Origin: G020353115 sp964481765
GTDB lineage: Bacteria; Bacteroidota; Bacteroidia; Bacteroidales; VadinHA17
Direction of reading: 5' to 3'
Assembly (NCBI GenBank): GCA_964481765.1
Contig: CAYZVJ010000090.1
Location: 1-12,569, forward strand
DNA: 12,569 nucleotides
The position numbers and the translations under genes are program-made. Below are positions 7,455 to 12,569 of this stretch, one piece after another (positions within the stretch are counted from its first letter, which is position 1; every line of letters begins with the position of its first letter). Under the pieces are notes generated by a model. That model was not told the origin of the DNA. It was given only the letters and a program-made list of their open reading frames with translations, and ran no database searches.

Positions 7455-8711
7455 TTAGTAATACATTACACTGCCACCGCTTCCAAACCTTGGATTCACC
7501 ACATTATTATATATTGAACCAAAGGTATAGGAGAGACCAAAGCTGATATAGTATTGGTATTGTGTTTCCAATTCTTTCCGGTGCAACAATATTTCCTCTG
7601 TTGTTGCACCCCCTTTCACCAGGGAGAGCTGGTCATGCACCATTCCTCCACCTCCTCCAATACGGATGCGTAATCCCTTGGCAATCCTGAAGTTTAAATA
7701 ACAGTATATAAACAGGTTATTTTTCTTCCAGTCGTGAAGGTAATTACTCCAGCCGATGGAGGTATCGATCGATCCCCACTTCTGCACTACCTCCACCGCG
7801 ACATCCAGGTTTTGTTCCCAGAGGCTTTCATGGGTTTCAAAATATATGGTAGTATCGGTATAATTGTTGAACACATATCCCACCCTGTAGAGAATCCTGA
7901 GTTGCTTTCGTGTGGATTCAGAATAAGGAAAAATATCGTATTCAATTCCGGGGAAAATTGTGAAATGCAGATCATAATTGCTATAGGTCGATGTTCCGAT
8001 ATAGGTGCTTCCGCCCACTGACCAATGTTCTCCGAGGCTTTTAACAATCAGTGCATCAAAAGATTTTGACTTGTTTGAACTTGAATACGTTCCATCATCG
8101 AACTCATAGGTTTCCTCGCCATAGCTGTAATAAGCATCCAGATCTATTTTCCACTCTGAGGTCACTTTCGATGCAGAAAGTGATCCATAGATATCGATGG
8201 AGTTATAGATTTTCTGACCACTTAGATATCCATTTGCACTGGCGCTAAAAACCCAGTTCTTCCACCGGTCGCTGCTTACTTCTTCCTGCAGTGGTTCGGT
8301 GAACCGGATATCCATATGTTTAGCCAGCGGTGTCTTGAGGACATAACGCATCAATCCCATTTTCAACGTCTTTACCTGTCCTTCTCTCCGCTGATCTTCA
8401 GTATCATCGGGAGAGCTTGGATAAATAAGGGTGTCTTTCATGCCTTCAAATCGTTTCTGTCCAATCAGAAAATAGGTGTACTCCCAACCTCCTGCTCCGG
8501 TTAACTGGGAGGTTGAGATGATATAAACATCAGCATCCTTGATGTCACGAACATAATTTACGAAATTAATTTCCTTACGGATATAACTGCTGGCATCCAT
8601 AAATACATTCAGGGCATCTTTCCTCAGCGTATCAGAAGATTCGGCTTGATCCTGTCCATTGGAAACAGCAGCAATGCAGAATCCACAAAAGATCGTTACA
8701 ATTTTTTTCAT
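7455..8711 (-). CDS. Putative outer-membrane beta-barrel protein with conserved N-terminal periplasmic domain
   Basis: The product is 418 residues with a signal peptide (MKKIVTIFCGFCIAAVSNGQ, cleavage after about residue 20). Residues 30-125 form a conserved block (VFMDASSYIRKEINFVNYVRD, DADVYIISTSQLTGAGGWEY, FLIGQKRFEGMKDTL, DTEDQRREGQVKTLKMGLMRYV). It resembles an unnamed family I recall from Bacteroidota and relatives, where the block begins with Cys/Asp-rich sequence followed by 'YIRTEI.FVNYVRDR'. From about residue 152 the sequence has alternating hydrophobic and aromatic residues typical of beta-strands (VGGSTYIGTSTYSNYDLHF, RIRIGGGGGMVHDQ, YYISFGLSYTFGSIYNN). That suggests an outer-membrane barrel. 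Function is unknown; an envelope or efflux-associated role is only a guess. It converges on qmoC and is probably transcribed separately from the sulfur genes. Confidence 0.82.
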   Translation of the reverse strand: MKKIVTIFCGFCIAAVSNGQDQAESSDTLRKDALNVFMDASSYIRKEINFVNYVRDIKDADVYIISTSQLTGAGGWEYTYFLIGQKRFEGMKDTLIYPSSPDDTEDQRREGQVKTLKMGLMRYVLKTPLAKHMDIRFTEPLQEEVSSDRWKNWVFSASANGYLSGQKIYNSIDIYGSLSASKVTSEWKIDLDAYYSYGEETYEFDDGTYSSSNKSKSFDALIVKSLGEHWSVGGSTYIGTSTYSNYDLHFTIFPGIEYDIFPYSESTRKQLRILYRVGYVFNNYTDTTIYFETHESLWEQNLDVAVEVVQKWGSIDTSIGWSNYLHDWKKNNLFIYCYLNFRIAKGLRIRIGGGGGMVHDQLSLVKGGATTEEILLHRKELETQYQYYISFGLSYTFGSIYNNVVNPRFGSGGSVMYY

Positions 8712-8723
8712 TATTATTCAGGG

Positions 8724-8759
8724 TTTTGACTGCCAGGAGTCAAAATCACATTTTGGCAG
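8724..8759 (-). promoter_or_regulatory. Mutually exclusive hairpins in the leader of the barrel-protein gene
   Basis: The bases 13-48 upstream of the ATG contain TTTTGAC (8724-8730) paired perfectly with GTCAAAA (8739-8745). CTGCCA (8730-8735) pairs with TGGCAG (8754-8759), and CAAAA (8741-8745) pairs with TTTTG (8751-8755). These pairings compete, so the leader RNA could switch between folds. The stems are short and chance is possible. Confidence 0.3.
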
Positions 8760-8809
8760 GTATATTTACTGGTTTCATTTACATCCTGGTATCCTATCCC
8801 GGTCGGTTA

Positions 8810-9724
8810 TTAGAATAACTCAGCAGGCTCGGGAAATATTTTCTCCCAGGACATAATTTTTACAAGGTTCTCGTTATCGAACAGCCTGCCGGAGAGCAGG
8901 TATTGTGCCCACCGTTTGGGTAAATTAAACCGAAATTCCAGGATGGTTGATTCCTCCACATAGATAAACGTAGTAAACTCTTCCCTTATTTCCCGGAAAT
9001 ATTCCTTATAGGCATACCGTCCACCTTTTGCGATGACATCAAATTGAATCTCAAGGGATTTCCCATCCATGCCATAACATTCATAATGATCTGTTTCCCA
9101 AATTATTGCGACATCCAGTTCTTCCGGTTCATCATCCAGGTATTCAAGAAAGGTCTCGCCGCGGTATTTCGATCGCCTGATTGTCAGATCCCATATTCCT
9201 TCCAGCGGTTTCAGGTCATCTCCCCTTTTTTCAAAGAATGACTGAAACGCTTCGCTGGATGCAATAAGCAGGGAGTCGGGCAACGGCCTGATCTCTTTTC
9301 TGTCCAGCCATACACCGAAGAAGTTAAATCCTGAAACCGGTTTTTCAATGATATCCATTTTCTGTATGGACGTATCGATAGTTGGAAAAAAGAGCTGGAA
9401 CTCATAATCCTCACCTCCGGCATATACTTTCTTTTGATCCGGACACAGGGGGATCTCTTTTGCCATGATCAGGTATTTTCGTTCATTGCTCTTCTCGGGT
9501 TGTATATAATAGTTTTTATCCGCACAGATCCAGGCATCTTCTTCCTCCGGAATATAAAGCAGGTCGACAATTGTAAATAAGTCCGTTATCTCAATCTTGA
9601 GAATCCGGACCGATTCGTTGGTTCTTCTTTCAACGTCAGGAAATATGGTAATTTGTGCCAGGGCAACCTGGCAAAGGTTTATTAAAGCAATCAATCCGAA
9701 TAAACCGATCCTCTTCCTTATCAT
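8810..9724 (-). CDS. Secreted two-domain hypothetical protein
   Basis: The product is 304 residues with a clear signal peptide (MIRKRIGLFGLIALINLCQV, cleaved after ALAQ near residue 24). I chose the ATG at 9724 because it gives a compact, basic n-region. A GTG at 9739 adds five residues and is possible. Residues 25-145 resemble a domain seen in many exported Bacteroidota proteins, with strands built around an 'alter of state' segment (VDLLYIPEEEDAWICADKNY), a cysteine-proline turn (IPLCPDQ), and the ending FQLFFPTID…MDIIEKP…FNFFGVWL. Residues from about 174 begin with LEGIWDLTI and look like a small beta-barrel, perhaps lipocalin-like. I cannot name a function. It has its own 255-bp upstream region, which holds the 18-26-18 palindrome array. 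Confidence 0.78.
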   Translation of the reverse strand: MIRKRIGLFGLIALINLCQVALAQITIFPDVERRTNESVRILKIEITDLFTIVDLLYIPEEEDAWICADKNYYIQPEKSNERKYLIMAKEIPLCPDQKKVYAGGEDYEFQLFFPTIDTSIQKMDIIEKPVSGFNFFGVWLDRKEIRPLPDSLLIASSEAFQSFFEKRGDDLKPLEGIWDLTIRRSKYRGETFLEYLDDEPEELDVAIIWETDHYECYGMDGKSLEIQFDVIAKGGRYAYKEYFREIREEFTTFIYVEESTILEFRFNLPKRWAQYLLSGRLFDNENLVKIMSWEKIFPEPAELF

Positions 9725-9787
9725 ACGATGAAATTTCACATAACCAAAATAGTCAATTTTGATGAGATGATCAAGCGGTGTCCCACT

Positions 9788-9862
9788 ACTCGTAGTACGA
9801 ACTTGAGTCGTACTACGAGTTCAAGTCATGTAGTTGTGCCACCAACGATGGTCGTACCACGA
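9788..9862. repeat. Four 11-bp palindromic units spaced 18-26-18 bp
   Basis: The units are TCGTAGTACGA (9790-9800), TCGTACTACGA (9808-9818), TTGTGCCACCA (9834-9844) and TCGTACCACGA (9852-9862). Start-to-start spacing is 18, 26 and 18. Units 1 and 2 together make a perfect 13-bp inverted repeat (9788-9800 with 9808-9820, seven-base loop). Units 3 and 4 differ mainly by transitions, TAGTTGTGCCAC against TGGTCGTACCAC. The array sits 49-137 bp upstream of the ATG at 9724 and 130-210 bp beyond the stop of the metallopeptidase-like gene. It could be an operator array for the downstream gene, a REP-like element, or a strong stem-loop terminator lacking a T-tract. The rest of the 255-bp spacer is AT-rich with no gene that I can see. 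Confidence 0.6.
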
Positions 9863-9994
9863 CTCCTCTCAAAGCTATACCTTTGGAAAGCTCGTGATAC
9901 AATTTAAAGTCAACATTATTTCATTAGTTGTGATGCTGGATTTATGATCATCTGGTAAAATAATTATCCGTAGCAATCGATAACATCTTCTGTC

Positions 9995-11380
9995 TTATAG
10001 ATCAACAATATAGAGATCTTTATCTATGTTCAATTCCGAGTAATTTATTTCAATGGAAAGGCCATTTTCTTTAATGATCAGTTTTTTCTCGTCTTCGATA
10101 ATTTCAGGTGCCTGCTTCAAGCCGTTAATCACCAGCCTGGTTATCCGGACCATGTCGTTGAACCAGGTGATGCATGGATGGTTCATTATCCTCAGGTTTC
10201 CATTTTCATTGCCGGCCATAAGGACAAGTCGATGAAAGACTCCGCCGTCATCCAGGATCTCCATCTCAAGCGGTTCGAAAAGCCTTATTACGAACGGATT
10301 GTCTAAGGAACGGATCTCGATCCGGTAGCCCGGCATTTCGAAAAATTTTTCTATCTCGTCCTTCTTTCGAACCTGCCATTCATTAAAATCTGCTTCTGCG
10401 GCCTCTTTCATTTTGTCGATCTCCCGGGTTTCGAAATCTCTCTTCGGGGCCGGTGACTCGTAGACGATTGCTTTCAGGATATCTTCCAGAAAAAGAGTGT
10501 CGTTTTTTTCAAGATGCAATTTCCAGTCAGGACTCAGATTGTCAAGCGTCATAGCCATCCACCTTCCCTCTACATAGCCGAGGTCACATATCCCGGACGG
10601 TGCAATGCCATTTGTGATATTAGAGGCATTGAGAGGATCCAGATCCCGGGCTCTTTTCTCGATATAATCCGACAATCCCTCCGTAAGCTGCAGTTCATTT
10701 TCATAATGAGCGAATGCGTGGGCTACACGGCCAAGCCTATCTTCCCTTAATTGCATTGCCAGTTTTGCCCAGCTTACAATCTGGTTTCTTTCTTCGGTAA
10801 CAACAGCCCTTTTAAAAGCTTCCTTTTCCATTCGTCGCAAAAGCAATGCTTCAGCTGTCTCGTCCGGGTATATAAGGAGTAAAGCGTCATTTTGCCGCCA
10901 TTGAGGGTGGTGGTTTCTCTGAAAAATATGGAACTGTTCATGGACGATGATGCCGGCCATATCCTTTAAATCGTATTTTTCCCCCGTCCTTCTTGAGAAG
11001 GGACTGAGGACACTGGTCGCCGTCCAATTGTCTCCCATGCGGACTATTGAATTTCCCCGCACCAGGGGATGCTGTCCTTTGTAAACCCATACTTCCGGAT
11101 CTTTGCCGGACCGGACAAACCCTTCGGCAGCTGTACAGGAATGAAACAGGTAAGTATTGAGGCTGTCAAATACAAGAACAGGTATTTCTAAAACTTTGAA
11201 CTCTGGCCAAAGCGTATCCATCTTGCTGCCGGATGCCAGCTCCATTACCTTGAAAACATCCGCAACAGGTGCTATTGGGCCTTCCTGCCCCAGGGCGGTT
11301 TTGCCCATACAAAGCAGTGACATCGCCAACATAATCATGCTGGCTCTGTAACTAAATCCGTAAGTTGATCGATTTTTCAT
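9995..11380 (-). CDS. Secreted HExxH metallopeptidase-like protein
   Basis: The product is 461 residues with a signal peptide ending ALGQ near residue 32. The zinc-binding motif HEQFH is at 147-151, in the context MAGIIVHEQFHIFQRNHHPQ. TEGLSDYIE at 233-241 offers Glu234 as a plausible third zinc ligand, the pattern of gluzincin peptidases. Residues 170-215 are helical and charged, as in the helical lobe of such enzymes. The C-terminal 110 residues are beta-rich and may be an accessory domain. No known family name is evident and the substrate is unknown; a broad peptidase role in the periplasm or outside the cell is inferred from the motif only. The start ATG overlaps the stop of the upstream ankyrin gene (TGATG), implying coupled translation. 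A downstream ATG at residue 15 would remove the basic n-region. Confidence 0.82.
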   Translation of the reverse strand: MKNRSTYGFSYRASMIMLAMSLLCMGKTALGQEGPIAPVADVFKVMELASGSKMDTLWPEFKVLEIPVLVFDSLNTYLFHSCTAAEGFVRSGKDPEVWVYKGQHPLVRGNSIVRMGDNWTATSVLSPFSRRTGEKYDLKDMAGIIVHEQFHIFQRNHHPQWRQNDALLLIYPDETAEALLLRRMEKEAFKRAVVTEERNQIVSWAKLAMQLREDRLGRVAHAFAHYENELQLTEGLSDYIEKRARDLDPLNASNITNGIAPSGICDLGYVEGRWMAMTLDNLSPDWKLHLEKNDTLFLEDILKAIVYESPAPKRDFETREIDKMKEAAEADFNEWQVRKKDEIEKFFEMPGYRIEIRSLDNPFVIRLFEPLEMEILDDGGVFHRLVLMAGNENGNLRIMNHPCITWFNDMVRITRLVINGLKQAPEIIEDEKKLIIKENGLSIEINYSELNIDKDLYIVDL

Positions 11381-12285
11381 CAGTGTAGTTGTTTTAACTC
11401 TTTTAAAATGTTGGCATCCACCCAGAAAAATTCTCCAATCCCGTTTCTCCGGCTCATGAAAAATAAATATTTACCATCGGGTGAAAAAGTGATACTACCA
11501 TGGGGCCGGTGTGTATTGAATAGGATGCCGGGCGCAAAAAGTTCCGGTGTAGAACCCGGTTTTTTCTGTCCCAGATATTCGCCGGTGATTTTAATGTACT
11601 TTCCAGTAGCATCTGACGCACCTTTTTCCCTGAGTAAGTCGACAATATGTGATTCCCCGGCAGAAGCAGCCAGGTTGAGTGCAGTGCTTCCGTTGTCATT
11701 TCTTCTATCAATATCCGCCCCTTCTGAAATGAGCGCTTCAACCGTTTCTTCATGTCCGAATACAGAGGCCAGGTGCAGGGGCGTTATCCCGTATCTTTTA
11801 TTCACATCGACTTCCAACCCTTCTGAAGTCAGCAACTCGACAATATCTTTCAGTCCCATAGCCGCCGCTATGTGTAGCATGGTTTCACCGTCGTTCCGGA
11901 CAGCAAAGATATTAGCTCCTTTATCTATCAACTGCCTGACAACCTCCAGTTTCTGCCCAATAATGGCCGCATACAATGGGGTAAAACCTTCGGTTGTTCT
12001 CGCTTCTAAACACCCCCCATTCGAAATCAGCAAGTCGACAATATCGCCATGTCCAAACTGTGAAGCCCTGTGCAGAGGTGTCCATCCTCCCCAGGACGTT
12101 TCATTTACCCATTCAGGATGCTCCTCAATTAATACTTTTACTCTATCGATATCTCCATGCATTACTACCGGGAATATTTCCTGTGAAAATGTATTGATGT
12201 TTGATAGTATAATCCAACAGCAGAAAATCAGTTTTGATATTTTCCTTTTGATTCTGGCTTTTAATATTTTACTCAGGAAGAACAA
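11380..12285 (-). CDS. Exported ankyrin-repeat protein with a shortened PD40-like tail; TTG start
   Basis: The product is 301 residues. After a basic n-region and a hydrophobic stretch (LIFCCWIILSNINTFSQ) come about six ankyrin repeats at residues 36-229; GWTPLHRASQFGHGDIVDLL, GITPLHLASVFGHEETVEAL and STALNLAASAGESHIVDLL are clear. Residues 236-301 match both ends of a PD40/WD40-like beta-propeller: the entry segment YLGQKKPGSTPELFAPGI and the exit segment FSPDGKYLFFMSRRNGIGEF-FWVDANILKELK. The intervening blades, normally some 200 residues, are absent. TTG at 12285 is the only usable start before the signal sequence, since an in-frame stop lies two codons upstream and the next ATG is residue 42. 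The protein may act in the periplasm as a protein-protein interaction scaffold. It is coupled to the metallopeptidase-like gene (TGATG). Confidence 0.85.
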   Translation of the reverse strand: MFFLSKILKARIKRKISKLIFCCWIILSNINTFSQEIFPVVMHGDIDRVKVLIEEHPEWVNETSWGGWTPLHRASQFGHGDIVDLLISNGGCLEARTTEGFTPLYAAIIGQKLEVVRQLIDKGANIFAVRNDGETMLHIAAAMGLKDIVELLTSEGLEVDVNKRYGITPLHLASVFGHEETVEALISEGADIDRRNDNGSTALNLAASAGESHIVDLLREKGASDATGKYIKITGEYLGQKKPGSTPELFAPGILFNTHRPHGSITFSPDGKYLFFMSRRNGIGEFFWVDANILKELKQLH

Positions 12286-12444
12286 GTGTTAACCAGTAGT
12301 CTGTATTCATTAGGGTGCTTTGTTCAGGATAAATAACTATCCCCTCCTGATCATTAATAATTGAGCTTGTATAAGTGTTTCAATGATAAAAGACCTCAAC
12401 CCATTATACAGCACTGATCCGAAAAGCGTATAAAACGATGAGTT
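12286..12444. other. Divergent intergenic region, probable promoters for both flanking genes
   Basis: A 159-bp AT-rich spacer separates the minus-strand ankyrin gene from the + strand lipoprotein gene, so promoters must face outward on both sides if both starts are right. It contains a small hairpin, GGATA-AATAAC-TATCC (12338-12353). I could not identify a convincing Bacteroidota-type TTG/TAnnTTTG promoter pair. Confidence 0.4.
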
Positions 12445-12569
12445 ATGAACGAGCAGGGGAAGTTTAGGATACGCGTTTATTTCTACGTTTATTATCAAGA
12501 TCTGCGTTCCCGTTATGTATTAATCCTGTCATTCCTGATCAAAGCCGCATTGCTGACTTCCTGCCAGAA
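12445..12569 (+). CDS. Probable lipoprotein, 5' part only (runs off the window)
   Basis: An open frame of 41 codons starts at ATG 12445 and continues past the end of the window. After a basic, tyrosine-rich n-region, residues 25-41 read VLILSFLIKAALLTSCQ. LTSC fits the lipobox of signal peptidase II substrates, with the modified cysteine near residue 40. The n-region of about 24 residues is longer than usual, so the true start could differ, but no other in-frame ATG is present and an in-frame stop lies two codons upstream. Bacteroidota genomes are rich in such lipoproteins. Function cannot be judged from this fragment. Confidence 0.5.
   Translation, partial: MNEQGKFRIRVYFYVYYQDLRSRYVLILSFLIKAALLTSCQ

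Noticed and set aside
11408..12292. A 294-codon open frame on the + strand opposite the ankyrin gene
   Set aside because: The minus-strand frame encodes clear ankyrin repeats and a signal peptide. The + strand product is a low-complexity, Ser/Pro-rich shadow without recognisable domains.
7351..12569. Mobile element or defence island in the right half
   Set aside because: No transposase, integrase, nuclease or toxin-antitoxin genes are visible. The genes are exported envelope-type proteins.

Overview
The left 7.3 kb carries a dissimilatory sulfur-metabolism gene set on the + strand, in the canonical order aprB-aprA-qmoA-qmoB-qmoC. It encodes the two-subunit adenylylsulfate (APS) reductase and the three-subunit QmoABC membrane complex that links it to the quinone pool. 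The set is typical of sulfate reducers and also occurs in some sulfur oxidisers such as green sulfur bacteria. With no dsr or sat gene in view, the direction of electron flow cannot be read from this window. aprB and aprA overlap by four bases (ATGA). qmoA-qmoB and qmoB-qmoC are separated by 95 and 225 bp, unusually long for this operon, and both spacers are full of palindromes and 11-nt repeats.

The sequence is a draft scaffold with two 100-N gaps. The first (2355-2454) hides the last few codons of aprA, the aprA-qmoA junction and the N-terminal FAD motif of qmoA. The long reading frame running through it is an artefact, not a fusion. The second (6709-6808) lies in qmoC between two identical 55-bp sequences. 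Removing the Ns and one copy restores a single 373-codon qmoC, so nothing is missing there.

The right 5.1 kb holds four minus-strand genes for exported proteins: a putative outer-membrane beta-barrel protein, a two-domain secreted hypothetical protein, a secreted HExxH metallopeptidase-like protein, and an ankyrin-repeat protein with a shrunken PD40-type tail. The last two are translationally coupled (TGATG). A + strand gene for a probable lipoprotein starts at the right edge and leaves the window.

The organism looks like a member of Bacteroidota or a related FCB-group lineage. Signal peptides end in short '...GQ', '...LAQ' and '...FSQ' motifs, start codons mostly lack Shine-Dalgarno sequences, and the exported families resemble ones common in that group. 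A complete AprBA-QmoABC module in such a background is the main biological point of the window: either a sulfate-reducing or sulfur-oxidising lineage of this group, or a laterally acquired cassette. The intergenic regions also hold striking uncatalogued repeats, notably four 11-bp TCGTAsTACGA-type palindromes spaced 18-26-18 bp near 9.8 kb.
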